64,000 nt of DNA from SG8-4 sp964598225 (GCA_964598225.1 CAZRBG010000003.1:117220-181219), one strand, 5' to 3'. Shown: positions 8,991 through 18,505, counted from the first letter of the stretch. The notes: generated by a model not told the origin, from the letters alone. Translations and numbers: made by a program.

Positions 8991-9374
8991 TTACTCATTC
9001 TCTTCGTCCGGATACTTATCCTCTATCTCCCTGGTCGCCTCATCTATGAGCCTCATGGTTTCAAGCGTCTTCTTGAACTTCTCATCTTTGTAGAGATGAA
9101 CAACCGGGCAGAATTTGCTCCGAATTTCTGATGCCAGAAAAGACTGTATGCGGCTTCTCGCATGTTCTATGGCATCGAATGTTCTGTTCTGTGTCGCCTC
9201 GTCTTTGCCGAAAACGCTCAAAAACACGTCTGCGTTCCGCATGTCGGCGGCTACGTCGACTCTTGTTACGCTGACGAAACTCTCGATTCGGGGATCGTTC
9301 AGGTGATGTGTAATCGCATCGCTGACCGCTTCTTTGACCACACTTGCCACCTTTTCTTGTCTTCGAGTTGCCAT
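8991..9374 (-). CDS. rbfA: Ribosome-binding factor A
   Basis: A 127-residue KH-like protein that helps mature the 30S subunit and the 5' end of 16S rRNA. Recognisable parts are the N-terminal TRRQEKVASVVKEAVSDAI, the strand VTRVDVAADMRNADVFLSVFG, and the C-terminal RSKFCPVVHLYKDE. The start is the ATG at 9374 (MATRRQEK); an adjacent GTG at 9377 would add one residue. It lies 125 bp after infB in the standard nusA-infB-rbfA order. Confidence 0.92.
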   Translation of the reverse strand: MATRRQEKVASVVKEAVSDAITHHLNDPRIESFVSVTRVDVAADMRNADVFLSVFGKDEATQNRTFDAIEHARSRIQSFLASEIRSKFCPVVHLYKDEKFKKTLETMRLIDEATREIEDKYPDEENE

Positions 9375-9499
9375 CACAGTGCAAAGCGCAAGCTTTGCCC
9401 TCCGGATATTGAAATGGTTAACAAAATATTGTTGATAATATCTCTGCTATGTTGCTCAGATTCCTTCATTTTGCTTGCTTAGCCCTGACGGGAAATGCG

Positions 9500-12172
9500 T
9501 CATGATTGAAGTGTTCTGGCTACCTGCACTATTTCATAAAACTCGAGCACGTCACCTTCCTTGACGTCGTCGAATCTCGCTATCTTGATGCCGCACTCGA
9601 AACCCGCCTTGACCTCACGTACGTCGTCTTTGAAATGTTTCAGCGATTCGATGTTGAGGTTGTCCTTTATAACTATGTTGTCGCGTATGAGCCGCGTTTT
9701 TGCGCTCTTTTTGACCATTCCCGTGCTGACGTAACAACCCGCGATCGTCCCGATTCGTGATATTTTGAACGTGGTCCGTACAGTGGCTCTGCCGAGCGAT
9801 TGCTCTGTTTCCTCGGGCGCCAGCATACCGGCCATTGACTGCCGCAAATCTTCCGTAATGCGGTAAATCACATTGTATAGTCTTATTTCGACGCCTTTGG
9901 CGTCGGCGGTCCTCGCAGCGTGCTCGTCGCTGACGACGTTGAAGCCGATTATTATCGCATTGGATGCTTCGGCCAGGACAACGTCGCCCTCGGTGATGCC
10001 GCCGGGGGCCGCGTGCAGAATATTGATTTTCACCTCCTCCGTGCTCAGTTCGGACAAGTATTTCTTGAGAACGTCCACCGAGCCTTGTACATCCGCTCGA
10101 ATAATCACGTTGAGCGACTCGGTCTTGCCGGCCTCTATCTGGCTGAACAGATTATCCAGTGTAACCTGGGTGCGCTCGGCCAGGGAAAGCTCCCTCTGGT
10201 TTTCCATGTTCTCTTCGGCAGCCAGCTTGGCCTTGTTGATATCGTCCAGACAGTAGAATCTGTCGCCGGCTTCGGGCACATCGTTAAGGCCCGTGATCTC
10301 GACAGGCATCGAGCTGGCGGCCTTTTTGATTTTTTTGCCGTAGCTGTTCTTGAGCATCTTTACTCTGCCGTAGGTGCCGCCGGCCAGTACGATGTCGCCT
10401 TTCTTCAATTTGCCTTCTTTAATCAGCACCGTTGCAACGGGGCCGCGTGTCGTCGACATTCTGGCCTCTATAACCCATCCCGTTGCGGGTATTGTGTCGT
10501 CGGCCTTCAGTTCGAGCAACTCGGCTACGTAATCGAGAGCTTCGAGCAAATCATCGATACCATCGCCGGTGACCGCGCTTGTCTTGACCACTTCGGTATC
10601 GCCACCCCACTCTGTCGGCGTCAATTCCTGTTCGGCAAGCTGCGCGTAAACACGGTTTATGTCGTAGCCGGGAAGGTCCGTCTTGTTGAGCGCCACAACA
10701 ATCGGAACGTTGGCGGCTTTGCTGTGGGATATTGCCTCTATCGTCTGGGGCATGACGCCGTCGTCCGCTGCAAGCACGAGCACTACAACATCGGTCATGT
10801 TGGCGCCTCTGGCGCGCATGGCGGTGAAGGCTTCGTGTCCCGGCGTGTCGACGAATGTGGCTTTCTTGCCGTCCCAGGTTACTTCTGACGCGCCGATATG
10901 CTGGGTTATGCCGCCCGCCTCACCTTCGGCAACGTGGCTTGCCCTGATCTTGTCCAGCAGACTCGTTTTCCCGTGGTCGACGTGGCCGAGCATAGCGGCA
11001 ACGACCGCGCGCTTCTTTAAGTTATTCTTTTCCCTCTCTTCGAACTCCTTCTTTATCTGCTCTTCTACCGTGACCTTGTGCTCGATGACAAGCTCGGTTT
11101 CGAACTCCATAGCAATCAGTTCGGCGACCTCGCTGTTGATTACCTGATTGGCGTTGGCCATGATGCCTTGTTCCATCAACTTGAGGATTATCTCGTTGGA
11201 TTTGACCGCCAGTGCCGCCGAAAGATCTTTAACCGTAATCGGATCGTTAACGACAGCCTTTTTCGGTCTTGCCGGGGCGGCTTTTGGTTGCGCCTTGCTC
11301 GCAATCTTCCGCGTCGGCCTGGCCCGCAGGCCTTCTCCGCCCGCGGCGTCGAGCCGGGCTCGTCTTTCCTCCAGATCTCGCTGCCGCAATCTGCTGCCGG
11401 CTCGTGATTTTCTCGTTTCGGAATCTCGCTCGTCTCGCCTGCGGCCGTGTGTTCTTTGCTTTGATCGTTTCGGCGGGTGTTTTTTGTCTTTTGCTGGCCC
11501 GGGGCTCGCGCCGATTTCATTCTTGCTGTACATTAAAGGCTCGGTAACCGGCTCGTCATATCTGGGTCTCTGACGTTGTTTTGATCTTGGCCGCCTTATC
11601 GGCTCGGGCTCCTCCACCCTGACAACCTCCGGCCCACTCAATTTGGCCGGTTCGGGTTTCTCCAAAATTGGTCCCGCCGGCTGGACAGGCTCCGGCTCCG
11701 GTTCCGCTTCGGGTTCAGCCTCCGGAGCCGGCTCGGGTTCTGCCGTTGGCGTTTCTTTCTTTTCTTCCGTAGACGGAGGTTGTTCGGATACGACCGCCGT
11801 CACTGGTTGTTCCTCGATAACCTCAGCAGCCTGTTCGGTTTCTTCCTTTTCCGTTTCAGCTTCCGTTTCAGCTTCCGGTTCCGCGATAGTTTCCGCTTTT
11901 ACCTCAACGGGCTCCGGAGTTTTCTCCTTTGCCCTGGCTTTTTTCTTCTTTTTCCTGACTCGGACCTTGCTCAGGTCCACCTTTTGGGAGGTCTCAACAG
12001 TGGTGACATTATCACCTTCGCTGAACCACTCGTGAATAGTTGCCGCAAGGCCGGCCGAGATCACAGACATGTGGTTCTTGACTTCCAGACCTTCATCCTG
12101 GCATTTCTTAACGATGGCGGAACTTTTAACGCCGAGTTCTTTGGCTAAAATGTAGACCCTTGTACTGGCCAA
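9500..12172 (-). CDS. infB: Translation initiation factor IF-2
   Basis: An 890-residue GTPase that places initiator tRNA on the ribosome. An IF2_N module occupies residues 1-50 (MASTRVYILAKELGVKSSAI). A low-complexity Glu/Pro/Ala linker runs from about 75 to 240, then a basic Arg-rich stretch, and a second IF2_N-like module (VKDLSAALAVKSNEIILKLM) near 315. The G domain has G1 GHVDHGKTSLLDKIR, G3 DTPGHEAF and G4 NKTD, followed by domains II to IV ending FECGIKIARFDDVKEGD. The acid- and proline-rich linker gives the long repetitive GC tract at about 11550-11950. It is 63 bp after nusA. Confidence 0.97.
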   Translation of the reverse strand: MASTRVYILAKELGVKSSAIVKKCQDEGLEVKNHMSVISAGLAATIHEWFSEGDNVTTVETSQKVDLSKVRVRKKKKKARAKEKTPEPVEVKAETIAEPEAETEAETEKEETEQAAEVIEEQPVTAVVSEQPPSTEEKKETPTAEPEPAPEAEPEAEPEPEPVQPAGPILEKPEPAKLSGPEVVRVEEPEPIRRPRSKQRQRPRYDEPVTEPLMYSKNEIGASPGPAKDKKHPPKRSKQRTHGRRRDERDSETRKSRAGSRLRQRDLEERRARLDAAGGEGLRARPTRKIASKAQPKAAPARPKKAVVNDPITVKDLSAALAVKSNEIILKLMEQGIMANANQVINSEVAELIAMEFETELVIEHKVTVEEQIKKEFEEREKNNLKKRAVVAAMLGHVDHGKTSLLDKIRASHVAEGEAGGITQHIGASEVTWDGKKATFVDTPGHEAFTAMRARGANMTDVVVLVLAADDGVMPQTIEAISHSKAANVPIVVALNKTDLPGYDINRVYAQLAEQELTPTEWGGDTEVVKTSAVTGDGIDDLLEALDYVAELLELKADDTIPATGWVIEARMSTTRGPVATVLIKEGKLKKGDIVLAGGTYGRVKMLKNSYGKKIKKAASSMPVEITGLNDVPEAGDRFYCLDDINKAKLAAEENMENQRELSLAERTQVTLDNLFSQIEAGKTESLNVIIRADVQGSVDVLKKYLSELSTEEVKINILHAAPGGITEGDVVLAEASNAIIIGFNVVSDEHAARTADAKGVEIRLYNVIYRITEDLRQSMAGMLAPEETEQSLGRATVRTTFKISRIGTIAGCYVSTGMVKKSAKTRLIRDNIVIKDNLNIESLKHFKDDVREVKAGFECGIKIARFDDVKEGDVLEFYEIVQVARTLQS

Positions 12173-12235
12173 AAACTAATCTCCAATTCAGTTTATCGAT
12201 TCATAAAATCTATTATTTATTACAAAATAATTACG

Positions 12236-13453
12236 CTATGGGCTGTCTCCTGCTTCCGCCTGATGAGCAACCCGATCCTCAGTCTCGTCCTTTTTTCCCT
12301 CCTCGGCCAACCGTTCAACTTCTACGGCCGCCGCCTCCACAAGCTTTGCGGCAAGTTCCGAGTCAATGTTGAGCTCGCTGACCAGCGGCTCTGCTCCTAC
12401 TTCATCAAGATCCGCTAAGGAAATCACACCAAGAGCTATCAGCTTGTCAACCACAGTTTCGTCGGCGCCTTCCACGGACTTGATGAAATCAGCCAACTGT
12501 TCGACGCCCTGGTTGTATTCACCGGGCGTCAGTATATCGATGTCCCAGCCGGTCAGCCTTGCGGCCAAACGAACATTTTGTCCGTGTTTGCCTATAGCCA
12601 GACTTAGCTGGTCTTCGTCCACGACCACCGTTGACCGGCCAAGTTCGAAACACAATGCGATCTCGCTGACCTTTGCCGGCATCAGTGCATTCGATACAAG
12701 CACCTGCGAGGATTCGTTCCAGCGGACGATATCTATCTTTTCCCCGCCAAGTTCGTCCACGATGTTCTTTATGCGACTTCCCCGCACGCCCACACAGGCG
12801 CCAACGGGATCGACCTTTTCGTCGAAAGACGTAACCGCGACCTTGGTCCGGTATCCGGCTTCCCGCGCCAGGGCGCGTATCTCAATAATATTTTCGGTGA
12901 TTTCCGGCACCTCTAACTCGAAAAGTCGCCTAATAAAATCGGGATGAGTCCGGGACAGGATGATTTTGACCTGATTGGAAGTCTCTTTCACGTCCAGGAT
13001 CAGACACCGGATTCTCTCTCCGACGCGATGGGTCTGGCCCATTATCTGCTCGCCTTTCGGCATATATCCTTCAGTCCAGCGGTCGAGATTCACAATAAGC
13101 GTCCCGCTTTCGTATCGTACCACCGTGCCGCTTATGATTTCCCCCTTTCGCTGGACGAACTCGCTGTATATGCTGTCTCTCTCATCGGCCCGTATTTTTT
13201 GGATTATTACCTGCTTGGCGGTCTGAGCGGGAATTCGCCCGAGCTGCTTGATATCGATTTCAGCTCCGCCTTTATAAGCGGTGATTACTCCCGAATTACG
13301 ATCTATGCTCACGGCTATGTCGGAATCGGGGTCGGCAAAATGTTTTCTTGCGGCTGATACCATAGCGTCTTCGAGATCGATAAAGATCGATTCTTTGTCG
13401 ATATTCTTATCGCGAGCGATATTCTCAACGATTCTCAATAATTCCTGGTTCAT
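12236..13453 (-). CDS. nusA: Transcription termination/antitermination protein NusA
   Basis: A 405-residue RNA polymerase-associated factor controlling pausing, termination and antitermination. In order it has the N-terminal polymerase-binding domain (MNQELLRIVENIARDKNIDK), an S1 domain (about 110-180, with GTVVRYESGTLIVNL), and two KH domains (CVGVRGSRIKNIVDELGGEKIDIV and LAIGKHGQNVRLAARLTGWDI). A C-terminal helix-hairpin segment (about 325-375) precedes an acidic tail. It is the first protein gene of the long minus-strand run; rimP, usually upstream, is absent. A strong hairpin with a T-run ends 51 nt before the ATG, suggesting that readthrough of that terminator matters for expression. Confidence 0.95.
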   Translation of the reverse strand: MNQELLRIVENIARDKNIDKESIFIDLEDAMVSAARKHFADPDSDIAVSIDRNSGVITAYKGGAEIDIKQLGRIPAQTAKQVIIQKIRADERDSIYSEFVQRKGEIISGTVVRYESGTLIVNLDRWTEGYMPKGEQIMGQTHRVGERIRCLILDVKETSNQVKIILSRTHPDFIRRLFELEVPEITENIIEIRALAREAGYRTKVAVTSFDEKVDPVGACVGVRGSRIKNIVDELGGEKIDIVRWNESSQVLVSNALMPAKVSEIALCFELGRSTVVVDEDQLSLAIGKHGQNVRLAARLTGWDIDILTPGEYNQGVEQLADFIKSVEGADETVVDKLIALGVISLADLDEVGAEPLVSELNIDSELAAKLVEAAAVEVERLAEEGKKDETEDRVAHQAEAGDSP

Positions 13454-13504
13454 CTTTTTCTTCCTGAACTAAACCTGTTCCACCCGGCCATAGACCGAGC
13501 CGAC

Positions 13505-13533
13505 CAAAAAAAATGGAAACCATCTGAGGTTTC
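13505..13533 (-). terminator. Intrinsic terminator in the nusA leader
   Basis: On the minus strand a perfect 7-bp stem (GGAAACC, six-nt loop, GGTTTCC) is followed after one A by eight T residues. It lies between the structured RNA at 13534-13800 and the nusA start codon at 13453. It could be the 3' end of a separate small RNA or an attenuator acting on the nusA operon. Confidence 0.8.
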
Positions 13534-13800
13534 CACTTCAACTCGGGAGCCGCCGAACGCAGACTCCCATAGTCCAACAAACGAATAGAGGTCTTCTTTT
13601 CGTCCTACATCATCTGCCTCCGTCAAGAAATCCCTGCCTACAACTTCTCAAACAGGCGGGAATCCGATATAAAACCTCTTTCGTCTGCCGGTACCGAAGT
13701 AGAAACAACAATTGCCAGGCAGCAACACGCGCAAAGACACGGCCGTACGCATCCGTTGTTCGCCTACCCTGCACGGTTCGCAAATCCTATAAAAAGCATC
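13534..13800 (-). ncRNA. Structured RNA of unknown family upstream of nusA
   Basis: No protein frame is convincing here, but the minus strand folds strongly by eye. The segment 13673-13690 pairs with 13573-13591 as an 18-bp helix with one bulged A and a few G-U pairs. It encloses an apical hairpin in which CCCGCCTG pairs with TAGGC-A-GGG (about 13630-13660). A second hairpin at 13544-13567 (GGGAG stem, CTGC/GCGG inner stem) follows, and then the intrinsic terminator. A long closing helix, large asymmetric bubble and terminal hairpin resemble the general plan of 6S RNA, but I cannot confirm it by sequence. A cis-acting nusA leader or riboswitch is equally possible. The 5' end is a guess. Confidence 0.55.
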
Positions 13801-14458
13801 TCAAGTACCTCTTCGACTCAAAGTTTAGCCTTGACTACCTTATAACTTTGTCACCCGGGCAAATTACATGTCGGATAACGGTAACTGTTCCACGGGCTGA
13901 CATACGTTACCGAAAATCTAAAAATCCTTACACGTAAAACCTTTATAATAATCGTCAAATCCGGCAACGGCAATAATAAATTTGTCAAATTTGCATAATT
14001 TTTGGTTTTTTGCTTTATGCGGTCGCCAAAAGCCTTGCATCCGACAAAATATACATTTTCAGCCTATTTTATTCTACTTGAGTCCGATACTGATGTTCAA
14101 ATAATACGCCGTTAGACTGCCGAAAAGCGAAATTTTATGCCTGATTGCCTGACAGGCAGGTTTCTGTGCCACGATCCGTACATTGCCGGATATGTTTACT
14201 TTCCTCCAAATCATTTCCGGGCGGCGAACAGGGGATTTAGAGCAACAAACCCGGGAAAAGGCCGGTTAACCGCTCCCACAATCTCCGCGATATACGGTTG
14301 AGGAAAGCCGTGAACGCCGAGAGGCTTGTTCTTTTCCGGTGCAATCAGAGTCTCAAGCTGAGTCTAATGATGGCAGGCGGGACAAAAGTACGCCGCACAA
14401 AAGTGATTATCGTACAAAAACTAAGGGCCTTCTTGCTGCGGTTTTAGGGAATCTTAAT
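13801..14458. other. Divergent intergenic region, AT-rich core and hairpin-rich right half
   Basis: No gene is supported. The part near 13920-14110 is clearly AT-rich and probably holds divergent promoters for the nusA run (left) and the 14459 gene (right). From about 14150 several hairpins occur on the plus strand: GCCTGACAGGC near 14150, a CGGTTAACCG palindrome near 14265, ACGG/CCGT near 14296-14314 and a GCC-GAGA-GGC tetraloop near 14320. This could be a leader RNA for the 14459-18505 genes. It does not match any riboswitch consensus I could recall. Confidence 0.4.
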
Positions 14459-15349
14459 ATGAAAGCGAAATTTTCCATTCTTATCGCCGCGATTGCTTTA
14501 GCCGGCGTCGGATCCTCGGAGGCGCGGGAGGCCGCCAAATCCAAAGCAGACCACGCCCCCGCGGACCCCGTGCCGATCATAAAGAGCATGACTTACGGCT
14601 TTGACGCCCTGGAAATCGTTCGTGGACTGGAAGGAAAGGTGTCCGTCGATTTGAGCGGCACATTTACGAGCAAACATGTGTGGCACGGTCTGGACCTGCT
14701 GGACGATCATGGCGCTTTTATCCCCGTCGGGACCGTGGTCTTCGGCGACTCAGGCTTCAGCGCGAAGATTATAGACGTTTATCCTCTGTCGAGCGGTTTG
14801 GAAAGATCGGTCGAGCGCAATTATGCCGGCTTTTATACCGGTGCTCTGCTGGAAGATACACCCTGGGCCACTGAGTTTACCACAAACTACTACTACTACG
14901 GCAAACCGAAGGTGCCCGGCCGCAAGGCGGATGCTCAGGAAGTCGGTTCAACTTTCTTTTGGCCCGACCGTATTTCAGTAGGCGAGAGCCGCCTCACGCC
15001 GAGCTACTATTTTGGCTATATCTGGGCAAGCGTGCACAACTCCGATATAAGAGGATGTGAAGGTTTCATTCATGTGTTCGCTCTGGCGCTTGACGTTGAA
15101 AAATCCAACTTCTGGCCGGGCGGCGACTCGCAAGCTTTCAGATTCTTCGGAGATATAACCTACAACGACGGGTTCGGAGGTTCGACCATAGACCATGACT
15201 GGTCCCACGCAGTCCTCGGCGCGAGCACAAACCTGGAAAAGGGGCAGCTTGCTGTAACCCCGTCTCTTAGCTATCAAATTTCGATGGATGATTCGGTCAA
15301 TCCTGAGAATGAACTCTGGTGCGCCATAAACTTCACCTATCGTTTCTAA
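14459..15349 (+). CDS. Exported beta-barrel-like protein of unknown function
   Basis: A 296-residue protein starting with a Sec signal peptide (MKAKFSILIAAIALAGVGSSEA). The rest alternates polar and aromatic residues in short strands and ends in Tyr-Arg-Phe; a terminal aromatic residue is typical of outer-membrane beta-barrels. Segments such as VSVDLSGTFTSKHVWHGLDL and YYFGYIWASVHNSD resemble porin-like barrels. The ATG at 14459 has AGGGA 8 nt upstream; the frame stays open further left but without signal-peptide character. It is followed 18 bp later by the FIST-domain gene, so it may be the outer-membrane part of that sensory unit. The specific function is not known to me. Confidence 0.6.
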   Translation: MKAKFSILIAAIALAGVGSSEAREAAKSKADHAPADPVPIIKSMTYGFDALEIVRGLEGKVSVDLSGTFTSKHVWHGLDLLDDHGAFIPVGTVVFGDSGFSAKIIDVYPLSSGLERSVERNYAGFYTGALLEDTPWATEFTTNYYYYGKPKVPGRKADAQEVGSTFFWPDRISVGESRLTPSYYFGYIWASVHNSDIRGCEGFIHVFALALDVEKSNFWPGGDSQAFRFFGDITYNDGFGGSTIDHDWSHAVLGASTNLEKGQLAVTPSLSYQISMDDSVNPENELWCAINFTYRF

Positions 15350-15367
15350 AGATAAATTGTTGGAATA

Positions 15368-16843
15368 ATGCAGACCAAGTCAAGGCCGCTGAAAATGAAA
15401 AGTGTTGTAGAGAAAAACACCATGGCATATAAAACGATATTATTGTCTGTAGCAGCGATCGTAATAACGGGCTGCTTTCTCGTATTCTTTTTGAGGCAGG
15501 AGAGTGAAGACTTCCAACTGGTGCCTCACAAGATTTCCGCGGCGGGTACTGACCAGCGGGAGAGTCGTGAAACTCAGGTCGGCACGGGATGGAGTATCAG
15601 CTCCGAACCGGCCGAAGCCGTAAGGCAAGCTTTCGCTATGGCTTTGCGAGGCAAGGAACGCAGGTCCCCCGACTTTGTCATAATTCATGCTAGTTCGGGC
15701 AGTGATGTTCAAAGAATACTTGACGCCGCGAACAAAATTCTCGGCAAAGACGCAAAAATATTCGGCGGGACCTCGGACTCCAGAGCAGTAATGACCGACA
15801 AGGGCTTTGTAAAAGTATCGGAAGAAGGTTATGCCCGAATGGCTATGGAAGGCGCCAGGGGTTTGGCGATAATGACGGTGACCTCCGACAGAATCACCTT
15901 CGGTGTCGGCTCAAGCGAGCTCTCGGATTTTTCAACGCCGCAGGAAATGTCGAGAGCGGCGACGTTGAGCGCCATAAAAAGCGCGGGCAAAGCTCCCCGG
16001 CAGATGCCCGACATAGTACTGTTGGCATCGACCATCGGCATAGAAGAGGAGGTGCTCGAAGGCATAGAAGAAATTGTTGGCACCGACACTCTCGTTCTGG
16101 GCGGAACCGTTGGCGGCCCCGACATCGCGGTGTTCGGCGCAAATGCCGCCTACAGTGAAGGAGCTTCCGTGGCCGTTGTCTATACGGATTTACCTATAGG
16201 ATGGAGGTTCGAAGGGGGATTTGACGTTACGGATGAACATTCGGGGATTGTGACAAAAGTTGACGGCCAGAAGATCGTCGAAATCGACGACAAGCCGGCA
16301 TTGGACGTATACGATCAGTGGCTTGGCGGCAAAATAGAAAAGTTATACAACCAGGTCAAAAGAGCGGAAGAAATAAGAGATTTGCTGACACTGCACCCAG
16401 TTTACCGCAAATACAGGTCTCCCAGTGGTCAGGACTATTTCCTCTTTTCTCACCCCTGGCCGGCGGATGAACGGATGAAAGGCAGGTGTATCAGTACCAG
16501 CACAAAAATCCAGCCGGGCGAGAGAGTGTATCTCAGCCACGGCACATGGGAGACACTCGTCAACAGAATTGGAAATTTGCCCAGACACGCGATGATTCAG
16601 GGCGGCATGAGCGCCGCCGACAGGCCTCTGCTCGGGATAGGTTTCATCTGTGGCGGAGTGATGGGCGTGATACCTGAAACCGAAAGAGAAAAACTGCCGG
16701 TCCTTATAAATTACACAAACAACAATGCCCCCTTTATTGCGAATTTCACGTGGGGCGAACAGGGACATTTCCCGGGAGTCGGGAACAAACATGGCAACCT
16801 GCTGACCTCTTTTCTCGTAATCGGGCCGGAAAAAGCAGAATAA
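15368..16843 (+). CDS. FIST-domain sensory protein with N-terminal membrane anchor
   Basis: A 491-residue protein with one hydrophobic anchor (TILLSVAAIVITGCFLVFFL, about residues 22-41). The FIST_N domain follows (SPDFVIIHASSGSDVQRILDAANKIL, IFGGTSDSRAVMTDKGFVKV). The FIST_C region comes after WRFEGGFDVTDEHSGIVTKV and includes YLSHGTWETLVNRI and MIQGGMSAADRPLLGIGFICGG. FIST domains are thought to bind small ligands such as amino acids and usually sit next to signalling proteins. Here a histidine kinase gene starts 3 bp after the stop codon. The soluble part is probably outside the cytoplasm. The ATG at 15368 is kept; internal ATGs at 15395 and 15422 would also retain the anchor. Confidence 0.8.
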   Translation: MQTKSRPLKMKSVVEKNTMAYKTILLSVAAIVITGCFLVFFLRQESEDFQLVPHKISAAGTDQRESRETQVGTGWSISSEPAEAVRQAFAMALRGKERRSPDFVIIHASSGSDVQRILDAANKILGKDAKIFGGTSDSRAVMTDKGFVKVSEEGYARMAMEGARGLAIMTVTSDRITFGVGSSELSDFSTPQEMSRAATLSAIKSAGKAPRQMPDIVLLASTIGIEEEVLEGIEEIVGTDTLVLGGTVGGPDIAVFGANAAYSEGASVAVVYTDLPIGWRFEGGFDVTDEHSGIVTKVDGQKIVEIDDKPALDVYDQWLGGKIEKLYNQVKRAEEIRDLLTLHPVYRKYRSPSGQDYFLFSHPWPADERMKGRCISTSTKIQPGERVYLSHGTWETLVNRIGNLPRHAMIQGGMSAADRPLLGIGFICGGVMGVIPETEREKLPVLINYTNNNAPFIANFTWGEQGHFPGVGNKHGNLLTSFLVIGPEKAE

Positions 16844-16846
16844 ATC

Positions 16847-18505
16847 ATGAGGCTGTTCTGGAAAATATATTGTGTTGTATTTCTTTTGTTCGTAGCCGGA
16901 GTCGCCTTGATTTCTTATGCGACGTCGGTACGAAGAATCTCTCAGGCTGAAAAGTCAATTGCCCGGAAATACCGAACTATTACTTCGCTGTTGTCAAACG
17001 ACATAGAACGGTGTCAATTGGAGTCAAAATGGCCCTTTGAGAACCTGAAAGAACTCTCCCGAGACAGCGAATTTATTTTCTGGTGGATTGTCGAGCAAGA
17101 CGGGGTTATAAAAATGGCCGATAACGTATCCTTTATCGGATCGCGCACCTGTGATTATTTCCCTCAAAAGCCCAACTTGTCGCCCGGTGACGAACTGTTT
17201 TTGAACAAACGACAAAACTACGGCATCTGTATTCAGGCTCTTGAGAAAGGGGCGAAAACGTGGACCTTCTGGCTGGGTTTTTCCACGAAGCGTATTTTGC
17301 GGGAGACCAAAGCGATCATTGTTTCAGCGGTAATGTACTCTGTTTTGGCGTTGGTCGTTTTAGCAATTGTGCTTTGGTTCGTGATTATCCATTTTCTCAG
17401 ACCGGTCAGGTATCTCGCCGAGGGCGCCGGCAAGATCGGAACGGGCGATCTGGAGCACAGGGTAAAAGTAATATCGAGAGACGAATTGGGGTATCTCGCT
17501 CATTGTTTCAACAAGATGGCGGAAGACCTGAGCAACACGACTACGTCGATTGACAATCTGAATCGAGAAATCGCCGAGCGTAAACGGCGGGAGGAGGAAC
17601 TAAAAGAAGTTCACAAGCAGTTGTTGTCAGCGTCGCACCGCGCAGGTATGGCGGAGGTGGCCACAGACGTCCTGCACAATGTCGGAAATGTGCTCAACAG
17701 CATTAACGTGACAGCGAGCTTCATCCGGAACAAACTGTCGAACGAAAGAGCTGGGGATTTGAGAAAAGTGGCGGATATCGTAGAAGAGCACTCGGACGAT
17801 CTCGGGACGTTCTTTACCGAAGACCGAAGGGGACGGCACATACCTCGATATCTGTCAGAAGCAGGCAGGTTGATCGCCAACGAGCAGGAGGCAATAGCCG
17901 AGAAGCTCCGGTCATTGGGTCGGAATATCGAGCACATCAACGAGATTGTGAGAGCTCAGCAGGCCTACGCCGGCGCCGGTGGGGTAGAGATTCTCGCGAA
18001 CATAAGAGATATAATAGAAGATGCGGTCCAGATCAACGGCGCCGGTTTGAGACGACACGGAGTCAGGTTCGAACTCGACGTTCCCCCACTGCCGTCAATT
18101 TACCTTGACAAACAACACGTCCTGCAAATTCTGGTCAACCTGGTGAGCAACAGCAAGTACGCACTGTCAAAAAGCGAGAATAGCGAAAACCTATTGTCCG
18201 TTCGATGCCATAGATACGGCCGGGACAGACTGCGAATCGAAGTTTCCGACAATGGGGTCGGAATAGCCAAAGAGAATCTCGACAAGATATTCAGGCACGG
18301 ATTCACGACCAAGGAGAACGGCCACGGATTCGGGCTTCACGGCAGCGCGCTGGCCGCCCGTGAAATGGACGGTTCCTTGACCTGCCGGAGTGACGGGCCC
18401 GGCTGCGGTGCAACTTTCGTGCTCGAATTACCATTCAAGCCTAAAGAAACAAAACAGCGTACGCAGCGGAAAGACGACCGACAGTCTCAATCCTGTTCGG
18501 CATGA
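16847..18505 (+). CDS. Sensor histidine kinase (HAMP, HATPase_c)
   Basis: A 552-residue membrane kinase. The first helix is at about residues 4-25, an extracytoplasmic sensor region extends to about 155, and a second helix (VLALVVLAIVLWFVIIHFL) leads into HAMP (about 183-235). A coiled coil is followed by the phosphoacceptor segment DVLHNVGNVLNSINVTASF; the LHNVGNVLNS type of H box is known from a distinct kinase subgroup. The ATPase has the N box LVNLVSNSKYAL, G1 DNGVGIAKENLDKIF and G2 GHGFGLHGSALAA. It directly follows the FIST gene and is probably its signalling partner. No receiver gene is adjacent; the closest in the window is the receiver-only protein at 57856-58323. Confidence 0.92.
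   Translation: MRLFWKIYCVVFLLFVAGVALISYATSVRRISQAEKSIARKYRTITSLLSNDIERCQLESKWPFENLKELSRDSEFIFWWIVEQDGVIKMADNVSFIGSRTCDYFPQKPNLSPGDELFLNKRQNYGICIQALEKGAKTWTFWLGFSTKRILRETKAIIVSAVMYSVLALVVLAIVLWFVIIHFLRPVRYLAEGAGKIGTGDLEHRVKVISRDELGYLAHCFNKMAEDLSNTTTSIDNLNREIAERKRREEELKEVHKQLLSASHRAGMAEVATDVLHNVGNVLNSINVTASFIRNKLSNERAGDLRKVADIVEEHSDDLGTFFTEDRRGRHIPRYLSEAGRLIANEQEAIAEKLRSLGRNIEHINEIVRAQQAYAGAGGVEILANIRDIIEDAVQINGAGLRRHGVRFELDVPPLPSIYLDKQHVLQILVNLVSNSKYALSKSENSENLLSVRCHRYGRDRLRIEVSDNGVGIAKENLDKIFRHGFTTKENGHGFGLHGSALAAREMDGSLTCRSDGPGCGATFVLELPFKPKETKQRTQRKDDRQSQSCSA

Noticed and set aside
13534..13800. tmRNA, RNase P RNA or common riboswitches
   Set aside because: No CCA-ended acceptor/T-loop, no RNase P core sequence, and no TPP, FMN, cobalamin, SAM or c-di-GMP consensus could be seen on either strand.
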